From: JBDRNO01 sp043811005 | GTDB taxonomy: Bacteria > Bacteroidota > Bacteroidia > NORP154 | Reading direction: 5' to 3' | DNA length: 47,343 bases | NCBI GenBank assembly: GCA_043811005.1 | Contig: JBDRNO010000215.1 | Coordinates: forward strand, 1 to 47,343 | Shown: positions 8,104 to 16,639 of the stretch, one piece after another | Numbering within the stretch: position 1 is the stretch's first letter | Layout: each line of letters opens with the position of its first letter | Notes under the pieces: generated by a model | Told to the model about the DNA's origin: nothing | Databases searched by the model: none | What the model saw: only the letters and a program-made list of their open reading frames with translations | Position numbers and translations under genes: made by a program

Positions 8104-9630
8104 TTATTTTTTCGTTTCTATTTTCTTCAAACGCAGCTCAAACAGTTTTTGTTGTTTTTTCAGCTCTATGTTTTTATTTTCCAATTCCTCAATTCGTTTA
8201 TCCTGCTCAATAGTATATAAAGTAAGCTCTTCAATTTTCACCTGCTGCATTAATGCCATTTCACCCAGGTCAAGCCCGTTGGTTTCGATTTCTTTTGCAG
8301 AGGGCATGCTGGGTAAATAACCGTATTTTATTATGTATTCCTTTACTTCTTGAAGTGGCATTAATCTGTAATTCCGCTTTAAAACATAATCTCCCCAACC
8401 GCTTACCGTAGCTTTATAGGAACTTGCCACCACTTTACCATCTACAGCTAATTTATAATCTGTATGATCTCCTGAAGTGATGGCTCTTCCGATATTAACA
8501 TTGCCTTCTGCCGAAATTCTGATGCCTGCCCAACTACCTATTTGCGGTGCGATAACAAATCCGGCTGATCCGTTTTTCCCAGCATCACCTAATCCGTCAT
8601 TCCAAAATATTCCCATATCATTTAATTGAGTTCCCCAAACATAACCACCCCCGCCTAATTTTGGCACTATAAATATACGCCTGTTTTCAGTATCACCAAA
8701 TTGTGCAATTTTCTCATTAAGTGCAGCAGTATTTTTTACTTCTAATTTAGCAGATGGGCTTGTTGTCCCGATGCCGACATTGCCTGAAAATAAAGCGGTT
8801 CCATCCACATCTAATTTAGCACTTGGGCTTGTTGTCCCGATGCCGACATTCCCTCCGCTTTCAACTATCATTCTTTCAATATTATTCGTTTCAAACATTA
8901 ATGCTCCGTTATCTGTCGCAATATACAAATCGCCATCTTCCTGGAAGTTTAAAAATTCGCGGTTATTTAATACGCCCATTAAAAGACCATCTGTTTCGCC
9001 ACTACCAGTCTGTAAATTTGTTAATTGTAATGTTACTATATCCTTTTCCGGTATTTCAGGCGGAGGTATAGGGTCTGAGCAACAATCATTAAGACCGGAA
9101 CCCATATATGTTTTATTAGAATGTATATGTAAATGATGTTTGGGGTTACTAATATTAATCCCAATACTACCGGTTTGAACATTCCCCGTATCTGATAAAG
9201 TCATCACGGTATCATCAAGAGTTCCTATATACAAATCACCTGTTTTGCCTCTTGGCTCTATATCCCAAATAGATGATGAAATAATATTAACCGGGTATGT
9301 GTTTGTTGTGTAAATATCTTCTAATCTTATTCCCTGGTGAGATTCAGATCCACTCGGGATTCCCCCATGTATCGTTTTTATATGTAATTTCTTCTGAGGA
9401 TCATCTATTCCCAAACCCATATATGAATTATTACTCAAACTTATGATTGAATTATATGCATTTTGACTTTGTAAAAATAAATCTCCGTCATCGGCATATA
9501 TGCGATTATCCACACCAATATTCTGATTTAACCCTCCTAACCATAAAGAATTACCGATGTGAATAGAATCCACAACCTGCAAACTATCAAAAACAGCTCC
9601 GTTTGTTTTTATTGAACCTGTGGTTACCAA
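8104..9630 (-). pseudogene. C-terminal part of repetitive fibre/adhesin-like protein
   Basis: Continuation, in the same frame, of the gene starting at 11790 after a TAA at 9742-9744. It has two copies of a fibre-type motif (GNVGIGTTSPSAKL) near residues 260-300, common in phage tail fibres and trimeric surface fibres. It ends with the Bacteroidota fibre tail LMPLQEVKEYIIKYGYLPS ... SAKEIETNGLDLGEMA followed by a coiled coil (IEELENKNIELKKQQKLFEL), probably a trimerisation segment. No signal peptide belongs to this part. The 36 codons between the stop and the next start also align with the upstream repeats, so the two parts were one gene of about 1228 codons. Confidence 0.75.
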
Positions 9631-10730
9631 ATCCTCATCATCAAAACTTATCGTCCCGCTTGCACTTGTTATGCGGTTGTTAATGCCATCAATGACTAAT
9701 CCACTGCCGGCAACCTTTATGGCGCTGTCGCTTTCTATTGTTTATGCACTCAATGTAGCGGTTTTCAATGTTTGGGCTTCCAACACGTTTTTAGCTGTAA
9801 CAGTATCTGATTCCAGCAATATCTTTTCCGCTTCTGAGCTTACTACTATCTCAGCAGGAGACTTAATAGTATCTTTTTCTCCGGGCTGTATGGCACCGTT
9901 TATAAATTTAAAAGCGCCTATGTTAACTGAATTTTGTACGTAGAGATCCTGCCCTGCTATTGAGCCGGTGGTAACGAGATTGTCATCATCAAGACTTATG
10001 GTTCCACTGCCGGATGTTATCCTGTTGTTAATCCCGTCAATGACCAATCCGCTGCCGGCAACTTTTATAGCGCTGTCGCTTTTTACGGTCGTTGCTTTAA
10101 GCGTGGCTGTTGTAATTTCAGGAGCTTTTATCGCTATTGAAGCTTCAACTGTTTGGGCTTTAAATGCCTTATCTGCAGTCACGGTATCAGAGCTTAGCTG
10201 TATCATCTCTGTTTTAGATTCGATCACAATTCCTTTCGTGGAGCTGATAGTGTCTTTTTGCCCCGGAAGTATGGCTCCGTTCTTAAACTTGAAATCGCCT
10301 ATGTTAATAGCTCTCTGTACGTAAAGATCTTGGCTCGCTATTGCCCCTGTTGTGATAAGGTTTTCATCATCAAAATAAATATTTCCGCCCGGCGCTGTTA
10401 TCCTGCTGCTGATACCGTCAATGACCAACCCGTTGGCTACCTCAATAGCGCTGTCGCTTTTTATAGTTTTTGCTTTCAGTGTGTCTGTTTCTATTTCAAG
10501 GGCTTTTATCTTATTTGCGGCTTCAACGGTTTGAACTACCAATACATTTTTTGCAGTAACTGTATCTGAGTTAAAACTTATCTTCTCCGCTTCTGATTTT
10601 ATTACGATCTCTGCAGGAGATTTTATAGTGTCTTTCTGTCCGGGTTGTATAGCACCGTTTATAAATTTAAATGCGCCTATGTTAACGGACTTTTCTACAA
10701 AGAGGTTCTCCCCTGCTATGGAACCGGTAA
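9625..10730 (-). repeat. Three ~127-codon tandem repeats in the fibre gene
   Basis: Units about 10354-10730, 9973-10353 and 9625-9972 share the order (V/I)TTGSIAGQDLYV, INIGAFKFINGAIQPG, KDTIKSP, SDTVTA, KSDSAI, GLVIDGI, RIT and DD(D/E)NLV. The third unit is shorter: it lacks about ten codons between AQT and TATL, just before the in-frame TAA. Confidence 0.85.
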
Positions 10731-11790
10731 CTACGGCATTACCGTCAACATGGAGGGGATATTGGGGATTGTTTGTATTTATCCCTACATTGCCTCCTGT
10801 GTAATATATATCGCTGCCCGAGCTAACCCACTGGCTGCCGGTTAAAGGTGAGCCGTTAAGCAGGTATTGGCTGGAGTTGATGCTGGCTGTATTTATTGTG
10901 TCTGCATGCATAGACGTTGCATGCAACGTCTGTACGTTCCCTGTTTGGGCATGCCACGTCTCTGCGTACCCCGTATCAACATGCAACGTTTCAGCATTAA
11001 TTGTATCTGCATGTAACGATACGGCATTCATGCGTGCCACGGTTTGGAACCGTGTTACGTTTATCGTGTCTGCTTCTATGCGTGCCACGGTTTGGAACCG
11101 TGTCACGCTTACCGTATCGGCTGTGAGAGTATTTGTCACAATACCATTGTTTACTTGCAGAGTAGTTGCGTGCAACGTCTCTACCGATGTTGTTCCATTC
11201 ACCGTTGCATCTCCGTCTACCAGCAAGCTGCCCGTTTGCGTTTGCCCGGTTACCTGTAAACCGTTTAATAGCCCCTGATTTATTGAGAAATAATTTGCAT
11301 TGATAACATTTCCGGTGATAGTGTCGGCTTTGATATTGGCTGTTGTCAGGATGTTGGAATTTAAAAAGTCAACCGTTCCAGTTGAACTGCTAATACTGTT
11401 GTTAGTGCCATCAAATATAAGGGTATTACCAATAGTAAGCAAACCATATATTTCGGAATTTCCGTAAACCACCAAACTTCCTGCAGTAAGCAGGCTGTCT
11501 ATTGTAACATTTATTTCAAACAAAGCATCACCACCGGAAATATTAAAAAATGCCGAGGGAGTTGTTGTACCCCATCCGAACCAGCCGTCTTGAGTAATAA
11601 TTCCTCTCTGGATGGAATTAGTATAAATGTTTATGCCGGCATAATTATTTGATCCGAACCGGTCACTGCCTGAAAGGTCGTTACCCCCTATCGCGTATTT
11701 CTGGCCAGCTTGTGAAATTGCTTCATTTTGAAAGCATATACAAATAGATACTGCCAGTGCAGAACTTAGTAGAAATTTGGTGGTTTTCAT
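9742..11790 (-). CDS. Repetitive fibre/adhesin-like secreted protein, N-terminal part
   Basis: Has an N-terminal signal peptide (MKTTKFLLSSALAVSICIC ... AISQA). Then comes a head with GINIYTNSIQRGIITQDGWFG, a stalk of short ~10-residue repeats (ETLHATT, ETWHAQT, QTLHATS, TRFQTVAR, residues ~190-310), and three ~127-residue tandem repeats (residues ~350-682). The coding stops at TAA (9742-9744), where the first large repeat has AAA, while the downstream frame stays open to 8104. It resembles trimeric beta-stalk surface fibres. As annotated it lacks the C-terminal coiled-coil tail. The gene heads a minus-strand island with the two lipoproteins and T9SS proteins. A role in adhesion or cell-surface structure is an inference. 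Confidence 0.72.
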   Translation of the reverse strand: MKTTKFLLSSALAVSICICFQNEAISQAGQKYAIGGNDLSGSDRFGSNNYAGINIYTNSIQRGIITQDGWFGWGTTTPSAFFNISGGDALFEINVTIDSLLTAGSLVVYGNSEIYGLLTIGNTLIFDGTNNSISSSTGTVDFLNSNILTTANIKADTITGNVINANYFSINQGLLNGLQVTGQTQTGSLLVDGDATVNGTTSVETLHATTLQVNNGIVTNTLTADTVSVTRFQTVARIEADTINVTRFQTVARMNAVSLHADTINAETLHVDTGYAETWHAQTGNVQTLHATSMHADTINTASINSSQYLLNGSPLTGSQWVSSGSDIYYTGGNVGINTNNPQYPLHVDGNAVVTGSIAGENLFVEKSVNIGAFKFINGAIQPGQKDTIKSPAEIVIKSEAEKISFNSDTVTAKNVLVVQTVEAANKIKALEIETDTLKAKTIKSDSAIEVANGLVIDGISSRITAPGGNIYFDDENLITTGAIASQDLYVQRAINIGDFKFKNGAILPGQKDTISSTKGIVIESKTEMIQLSSDTVTADKAFKAQTVEASIAIKAPEITTATLKATTVKSDSAIKVAGSGLVIDGINNRITSGSGTISLDDDNLVTTGSIAGQDLYVQNSVNIGAFKFINGAIQPGEKDTIKSPAEIVVSSEAEKILLESDTVTAKNVLEAQTLKTATLSA
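10912..10931. repeat. Perfect 20-bp REP-like palindrome inside fibre coding sequence
   Basis: AGACGTTGCATGCAACGTCT is its own reverse complement. On the minus strand it is read in frame as part of QTLHATS. It belongs to the GTAGAGACG hairpin family found elsewhere in the window. Confidence 0.85.
11031..11115. repeat. Two 37-bp direct repeats with CACGGTT-TGG-AACCGTG hairpins
   Basis: Copies at 11031-11067 and 11079-11115 are 48 bp (16 codons) apart and nearly identical. Each contains the stem-loop CACGGTTTGGAACCGTG (11038-11054 and 11086-11102). The minus strand reads VTRFQTVAR in frame in each. Confidence 0.85.
11165..11184. repeat. REP-family half palindrome inside fibre coding sequence
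   Basis: GTTGCGTGCAACGTCTCTAC; read on the minus strand it starts GTAGAGACG and is translated VETLHAT. It ends in the same GTCTCTAC arm as the intergenic hairpin copies. Confidence 0.7.
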
Positions 11791-11981
11791 AATTTAAAAA
11801 ATTAATGATTGAAAAATTTTGTTTTTTTTTATTATGTAAAGTCTCAGTACAATATTTTACTAATTAATTTTAATCTCCAAACCAAAATTCCCCTATCTTT
11901 ACATTTCATATTCGTATTTATAAAGCCGAAAACAAAATACAACACAGAAATAGCAACTGATTTATATAAATAACAGATATT

Positions 11982-11992
11982 TATCTTTACAA
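11982..11992 (+). promoter_or_regulatory. Possible Bacteroidota -7 element
   Basis: TATCTTTAC directly upstream of the 11996 ATG resembles the phylum -7 consensus TAnnTTTG. A second TATCTTTAC occurs at about 11893, which would leave a ~95-nt leader. I cannot decide between them; both are weak matches. Confidence 0.25.
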
Positions 11993-11995
11993 ATC

Positions 11996-13540
11996 ATGAA
12001 ATCTTCAAAACATTTATTTCATCTTATAAGATCATTGGATCAAACCGAAAAAAGTTATTTTAAAAAATTTGCCTCACAACATTGCAGTGATGAAAAGCCA
12101 AATTATCTAAAATTGTTTACTGCCATAAATAAGCAAAAGAAATTTAATGAAGATGAGATCATTAAACAATTTTCAGGTCAAATTTGGGTAAAAAATTTTT
12201 CGAGAGAAAAAAACTATCTTTATAAACTCATATTGAAATCCCTGCGCAACTATCATGCTGAGAGTTCCGCAGACATGCAGCTTAAAGGGCTTTTGCAGGA
12301 TATAGAAATTCTTTACAACAAAGCCCTGTACAAACAATGTGCTAAATTACTTACCAGGGCAAGAAAACTCGCAACAACCTATGAGAAACATTCTCTTTTG
12401 CTTGAGATCATTAAATGGGAGAAATCGATATATTTTTCGGGTAAAACAGCAGAATATTTACAAAACATCATCAATGATGAAGATCAAATCCTTATATTAA
12501 TCAATGAGAAACATCAACACCATCAGTTATTATCCAGGTTCTATGATCTTACGAAAAATGAAAGCCTGATAAGAACCCGCGAGGATGTTGAGCTTATCAA
12601 AGAGATTTTTAAACACCAGCGGCTTAAAGGTTATGAGATGTCCCATTCAATAGAAGCAAAATTGCTTTTTTATAATATATATTCCGCTTTTTTTCATGTA
12701 ACCGGAGAATACAGAAGCGGTTATTATTTCTGTGAAAAATGGGTCGTATTGCTGGAATCTCACCCAGCCCTCATAAACGAAAATCCAATAAATTATATTA
12801 ATGCACTTAATTATTATTTGTTTACCCTGGATAATAATTCCGAAGCGTTTTTCACTAATTTGCAAAAACTTAAAGAAATACCCGAAAAATTTCCTAAAGC
12901 CAGGAACAAAAGGATTGAAGCTGCTATTAATACCCGTTATTACAACATTTTTTCAGCATTGCACAATGATGCAGGTAATTTTAAAAAATCCATTGCCTTC
13001 ATACCTGAAATAAAGAAATGCCTTACACTATTTCGGGGAAAGATGAATAAATATTATGAATTAATGCTGCACCTGCGTATAGCAAATGCTTATTTCGCTT
13101 TAAAGGACTATACAAATGCATCGGATTGGTTAAAACCCATAATGGAAGATAAAGGAAAAGATGGAAGACAGGAGATATACGGCTTTGCCATGATACTTAA
13201 CCTTATTATATATCATGAACAAAGCTTTGATAATTATAAAAAGCATGATAACTTTGAAGAACTTATCAAAACCACCTATAGCTTTTTCCTTGAAAGAAAC
13301 CGTATTTATGATTTTGAATACATAGTAATAACTTTTTTCAAGGAACAAATTCCCAATATCAACACCCACAAGGATCTTGTTAAAGCCCTAAGAATATTAA
13401 GAAAAGAACTCATTAAAATCTTAGCTGCCCCCTTTGAGCGCAAAGCATTGGAATTCTTTGATTTTATTAGCTGGGTGGATAGTAAAATTGAAGATAAATC
13501 AATGAGTGAAATTATTAAGAGAAAATTGAAATGTTGTTAA
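11996..13540 (+). CDS. Helical-repeat protein of unknown function (Bacteroidota-conserved type)
   Basis: A 514-residue, lysine-rich soluble protein with no signal peptide or membrane segment. It opens HLIRSLDQTEKSYFKKFAS, an opening I associate with conserved hypothetical proteins of Bacteroidota. The rest reads as successive amphipathic helices of TPR-like character (QDIEILYNKALYKQCAKLLT, ELMLHLRIANAYFALKDYTN). No catalytic motif is visible. A scaffolding or regulatory role is only an inference from the fold type. It is divergent from the fibre gene and convergent with purN, and its TAA stop overlaps by one base the hairpin that also supplies part of the purN stop codon. Confidence 0.75.
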   Translation: MKSSKHLFHLIRSLDQTEKSYFKKFASQHCSDEKPNYLKLFTAINKQKKFNEDEIIKQFSGQIWVKNFSREKNYLYKLILKSLRNYHAESSADMQLKGLLQDIEILYNKALYKQCAKLLTRARKLATTYEKHSLLLEIIKWEKSIYFSGKTAEYLQNIINDEDQILILINEKHQHHQLLSRFYDLTKNESLIRTREDVELIKEIFKHQRLKGYEMSHSIEAKLLFYNIYSAFFHVTGEYRSGYYFCEKWVVLLESHPALINENPINYINALNYYLFTLDNNSEAFFTNLQKLKEIPEKFPKARNKRIEAAINTRYYNIFSALHNDAGNFKKSIAFIPEIKKCLTLFRGKMNKYYELMLHLRIANAYFALKDYTNASDWLKPIMEDKGKDGRQEIYGFAMILNLIIYHEQSFDNYKKHDNFEELIKTTYSFFLERNRIYDFEYIVITFFKEQIPNINTHKDLVKALRILRKELIKILAAPFERKALEFFDFISWVDSKIEDKSMSEIIKRKLKCC

Positions 13541-13572
13541 GATTTACTAAATCTTGGAGATTTAGTAAATCT
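13540..13572. terminator. Perfect 15-bp hairpin between convergent stop codons
   Basis: AGATTTACTAAATCT, loop TGG, AGATTTAGTAAATCT: a perfect 15-bp stem. Its first base is the last base of the upstream TAA stop. Its last two bases (CT) are part of the purN TAG stop read from the other strand. There is no flanking U-tract, but as a stem-loop between convergent genes it may stop transcription from both sides. Confidence 0.65.
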
Positions 13573-14140
13573 AAATACCAAGTATTTTCTCAATTATCAC
13601 GGGATAGTGCTCATACTCCAATTGATGTAATCTTTCTGCAAGAGATTCGGGTGTATCATTTTCATAAACCTTGCATTTTGCCTGGAAAATAATTTTTCCT
13701 TCATCATATCGTTCATTCACATAATGGACAGATATTCCCGATTCTTTTTCTTTTGCATTAATAACAGCTTCATGAACATATTTACCATACATTCCTTTTC
13801 CGCCATAATTTGGCAGAAGCGCAGGGTGTATGTTTGTCATTTTATCGGGGAAAGCCCTTATAAGATAATTTGGAATAAGCCATAAAAATCCGGCAAGTAC
13901 AATAAGATCAATTTTATAATTATTGAGTGGGGTAAGAAGATTTTGTGTCTCATAGAACTCTTCCCGGTTAAGTATAAAGGTTGGAATTTTGTGTTTCTCT
14001 GCTCGTTTTATTACTAAAGCATCCTTTTTATTAGAAATTATTAAGGCGATATTTACCCTATCATTATTCTTAAAGTAATTAATGATATTTTCAGTATTTG
14101 TACCGCTGCCTGAAGCAAATATTGCAATATTTTTACTCAT
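13571..14140 (-). CDS. purN: Phosphoribosylglycinamide formyltransferase
   Basis: Transfers a formyl group from 10-formyltetrahydrofolate to GAR in purine synthesis. The 189 residues fit the family. The N-terminal loop is IAIFASGSGTN (phosphate binding). The catalytic stretch MTNIHPALLP supplies Asn and His, and ERYDEGKII carries the conserved Asp. It is divergent from acpP with about 180 bp between the starts, an arrangement common in Bacteroidota. The TAG stop lies at the edge of the 13540-13572 hairpin. Confidence 0.94.
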   Translation of the reverse strand: MSKNIAIFASGSGTNTENIINYFKNNDRVNIALIISNKKDALVIKRAEKHKIPTFILNREEFYETQNLLTPLNNYKIDLIVLAGFLWLIPNYLIRAFPDKMTNIHPALLPNYGGKGMYGKYVHEAVINAKEKESGISVHYVNERYDEGKIIFQAKCKVYENDTPESLAERLHQLEYEHYPVIIEKILGI

Positions 14141-14159
14141 AATTTATTGTATCGGAATT

Positions 14160-14208
14160 TCAATATTAATTAGTAAATTCGTGAAAATTAGTGTAATTCG
14201 TGGCAAAA
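14160..14208. repeat. AATTCGTG-type word repeat
   Basis: Short words AGTAAATTCGTGAAAATTAG and GTGTAATTCGTGGCAAAA follow each other between purN and acpP. They are low-complexity repeats of the same general kind as the other word blocks in this window. Confidence 0.45.
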
Positions 14209-14252
14209 TTACTTTTTTACGAACAGAACTTTGTAAATTGATTAAAAAAAAA

Positions 14253-14283
14253 TTGTTTTTAATGTTTTAAATATATTTCTTTG
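14253..14283 (+). promoter_or_regulatory. Candidate promoter of acpP-fabF-rnc
   Basis: TTG at 14253-14255 and TTTCTTTG at 14276-14283 are 20 bp apart, close to the Bacteroidota pattern TTG-N19-TAnnTTTG with one mismatch in the -7 box. This would give a leader of about 30 nt before the acpP ATG. Confidence 0.4.
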
Positions 14284-14322
14284 CACCTCATTTATCATTA
14301 ATAAAATTAAAAATAAAAAATT

Positions 14323-14559
14323 ATGGCAGATATAGCATCAAAAGTAAAAGCTATTATTGTTGACAAATTAGGTGTAGATGAAAAAGAAGTAACACCTGAA
14401 GCCAGCTTTACTAATGATTTAGGAGCGGATTCACTTGACACTGTTGAACTAATTATGGAATTCGAGAAAGAGTTTAATATAGCTATTCCGGACGATCAGG
14501 CAGAAAAGATCAACACCGTTGGTGAAGCCATAGCTTATATCGAAGAAAACGCCACCTAA
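14323..14559 (+). CDS. acpP: Acyl carrier protein
   Basis: A 78-residue acidic protein that carries growing fatty acyl chains on a phosphopantetheine arm. The attachment serine is in GADSLDTVELIMEFE (residues ~35-50), the canonical DSL motif. The length and the neighbours fabF and rnc are as usual. The leader has a candidate promoter, and translation starts at the only sensible ATG. fabF begins 15 bp after its stop. Confidence 0.97.
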   Translation: MADIASKVKAIIVDKLGVDEKEVTPEASFTNDLGADSLDTVELIMEFEKEFNIAIPDDQAEKINTVGEAIAYIEENAT

Positions 14560-14574
14560 TATTTCCACATCCAA

Positions 14575-15828
14575 ATGCAGTTAAGACGTGTAGTAGTTAC
14601 AGGTCTAGGCGCGATTACTCCAATTGGAAATACAGTAAAGGAATACTGGGAAAATTTAATAAAAGGGGTAAGTGGCGCTGATGAAATAACGCGTTTTAAC
14701 GCCTCAAGGTTTAAAACCCGCTTTGCCTGCGAAGTAAAAAATTACAACCCTACTGATTATTTTGACCGCAAAGAAGCACGAAAGCTTGATTTATATTCCC
14801 AATTTTCATTAATCGCCACAGAAGAGGCAATTAAAGATAGTGGTTTTGATAATGACACTGTCAATAAGTCTAGAATCGGTGTTATTTTGGGTGTAGGAAT
14901 TGGCGGATTGACCACCTTTTTTAATGAATGTGTGAATTATGGTAAAGGCGATGGAACCCCAAGATTCAATCCCTTCTTTATTCCCAAAATGATAGCTGAC
15001 ATTGCATGCGGACACATTTCAATTAAATATGGTTTTAGGGGACCTAATTATACTACTGTTTCTGCCTGTGCGTCTTCTACGCATGCCTTAATAGATTCTT
15101 TTAATTATATCCGTTTGGGAAAAGCCGATATTTTTATTTCCGGCGGTTCCGAAGCTGCAATTAACGAAGCGGGTATAGGAGGATTTAATGCAATGCATGC
15201 ACTTTCTGTAAGAAATGATTCCCCTGATACTGCATCCCGCCCTTTTGATTTAGATAGAGATGGGTTTGTACTTGGTGAAGGAGCCGGTACAATTATTCTT
15301 GAAGAATACGAACATGCTGTTAAAAGAGGAGCTAAAATTTATGCTGAAGTTATCGAAGGTGGAATGTCGGCTGACGCATATCATATAACCGCACCTCATC
15401 CGGAGGGATTAGGCGCTATTAGTGTTATGAAAAACGTTTTGGAAGAAGCTGAAATTGATCCTGATCAAATTGGTTATATAAATGTTCATGGCACATCAAC
15501 TCCACTTGGGGATATTTCTGAGGTAAAAGCAATTAAAGAGGTATTCGGTGATCATGCTTATAAAATGAATATAAGTTCAACGAAATCTATGACAGGACAC
15601 TTATTGGGCGCTGCAGGGGCAATAGAAGCAATTGCATGCATACTTGCAATAAAGCACAATGTCGTTCCACCTACTATTAATCACTTTAATGATGATCCGG
15701 AGATTGATCCCCGCTTGAATTTTACCTTTCACAAAGCGCAGAAGAGAGAGGTAAGGGTAGCTTTAAGTAATACATTTGGCTTTGGCGGTCATAATGCTTC
15801 TGTGATATTCAAAGAATTTTGTGAATAA
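14575..15828 (+). CDS. fabF: 3-oxoacyl-ACP synthase II
   Basis: Condenses malonyl-ACP with acyl-ACP in fatty acid elongation. The 417-residue length is typical. The Cys-His-His triad is visible: VSACASSTHAL (nucleophile Cys ~163), NVHGTSTPLGD (His ~303) and STKSMTGHLLGAAGA (His ~340). The C-terminus NTFGFGGHNASVIF is the standard KAS ending. It starts at 14575, 15 bp after acpP, so the two are almost certainly co-transcribed. Confidence 0.97.
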   Translation: MQLRRVVVTGLGAITPIGNTVKEYWENLIKGVSGADEITRFNASRFKTRFACEVKNYNPTDYFDRKEARKLDLYSQFSLIATEEAIKDSGFDNDTVNKSRIGVILGVGIGGLTTFFNECVNYGKGDGTPRFNPFFIPKMIADIACGHISIKYGFRGPNYTTVSACASSTHALIDSFNYIRLGKADIFISGGSEAAINEAGIGGFNAMHALSVRNDSPDTASRPFDLDRDGFVLGEGAGTIILEEYEHAVKRGAKIYAEVIEGGMSADAYHITAPHPEGLGAISVMKNVLEEAEIDPDQIGYINVHGTSTPLGDISEVKAIKEVFGDHAYKMNISSTKSMTGHLLGAAGAIEAIACILAIKHNVVPPTINHFNDDPEIDPRLNFTFHKAQKREVRVALSNTFGFGGHNASVIFKEFCE

Positions 15829-15895
15829 TCCGGTTCATTAATTGTATGAAAATATTACCCTCCCCCTTTTTATCACTAACTGTATTGATAGAAAG

Positions 15896-16639
15896 ATGTT
15901 AACTTATCTTATTAAACCTATACAGAGATTTTTTTCTCCGGAAAAAGATTTATTTAAGTCATTAAGGCAAATACTAGGGTTTTATCCTGACAACATAACT
16001 ATTTATAAACTGGCTTTTAGACATAAGTCTGACCGGCAAATGAATTTACAAGAAGGGGAAGAAAATAAAGAAGCGAACGATAATGAACGGTTGGAATATT
16101 TAGGAGATGCCGTATTGAGCGCTTCTGTTGCTTATTTTTTATTTAGGAAATTCCCTTTTAAAAATGAGGGATTTTTAACTGAAATGAGATCAAAAATTGT
16201 AAGCAGAACAAACTTAAATAAATTGGCATTAATTTTAGGATTGGATAAATTCATTAATTCAAATATTAGAACGGGAGGGAAATCAATATATGGAAATGCT
16301 TTTGAAGCATTTGTCGGAGCAATATATATTGATAAAGGTTATAAATATGCCGAAGAATTTATTTTGAACAGGGTAATTAAATACCATATAGATATTGATG
16401 AACTTGAGGAAATGGAAGTAAATTATAAAGGAAAATTAATTGATTGGGCTCAAAAGGAAAAAAGGGAATTTGAATTTGAAGTTATAAGAGAAGCAGGAAA
16501 AGGTTACAACAAAAAATATTGTGTCCAGGTTTTAATAGATAATAAATACCTTGGTAAAGGAGAGGGTGCGACAAAAAAAATGGCGGAACAACGCGCAGCC
16601 GAAGAAACGTGTAAAATGCTTGAAATAAATGGTAGCTAA
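15896..16639 (+). CDS. rnc: Ribonuclease III
   Basis: Cleaves double-stranded RNA in rRNA maturation and mRNA processing. I prefer the ATG at 15896 (MLTYLIKPIQRFFSPEKDLF), giving 247 residues. A TTG at 15842 would add 18 residues with no family resemblance. The signature NERLEYLGDAVLSASVAYFL carries the catalytic acidic residues, and EAFVGAIYIDKGY the second acidic site. The C-terminal ~70 residues are a dsRNA-binding domain (YKGKLIDWAQKEKREFEFEV ... ATKKMAEQRAAEE). It is co-oriented with fabF. Confidence 0.94.
   Translation: MLTYLIKPIQRFFSPEKDLFKSLRQILGFYPDNITIYKLAFRHKSDRQMNLQEGEENKEANDNERLEYLGDAVLSASVAYFLFRKFPFKNEGFLTEMRSKIVSRTNLNKLALILGLDKFINSNIRTGGKSIYGNAFEAFVGAIYIDKGYKYAEEFILNRVIKYHIDIDELEEMEVNYKGKLIDWAQKEKREFEFEVIREAGKGYNKKYCVQVLIDNKYLGKGEGATKKMAEQRAAEETCKMLEINGS

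Larger units (their letters stand above)
5405..8330 (-). repeat. Tandem duplication, unit B
   Basis: This is the second copy of the lipoprotein and T9SS gene block, with the intact 3' end of the fibre gene at its upstream edge. It pairs with 2389-5110. Because the fibre gene is complete at its 3' end only here, this unit probably keeps the original upstream junction. Confidence 0.75.

Noticed and set aside
8104..11790. Prophage tail fibre
   Set aside because: The C-terminal motifs occur in phage fibres, but the protein has a Sec signal peptide and no phage structural, lysis or integrase gene is in the window.
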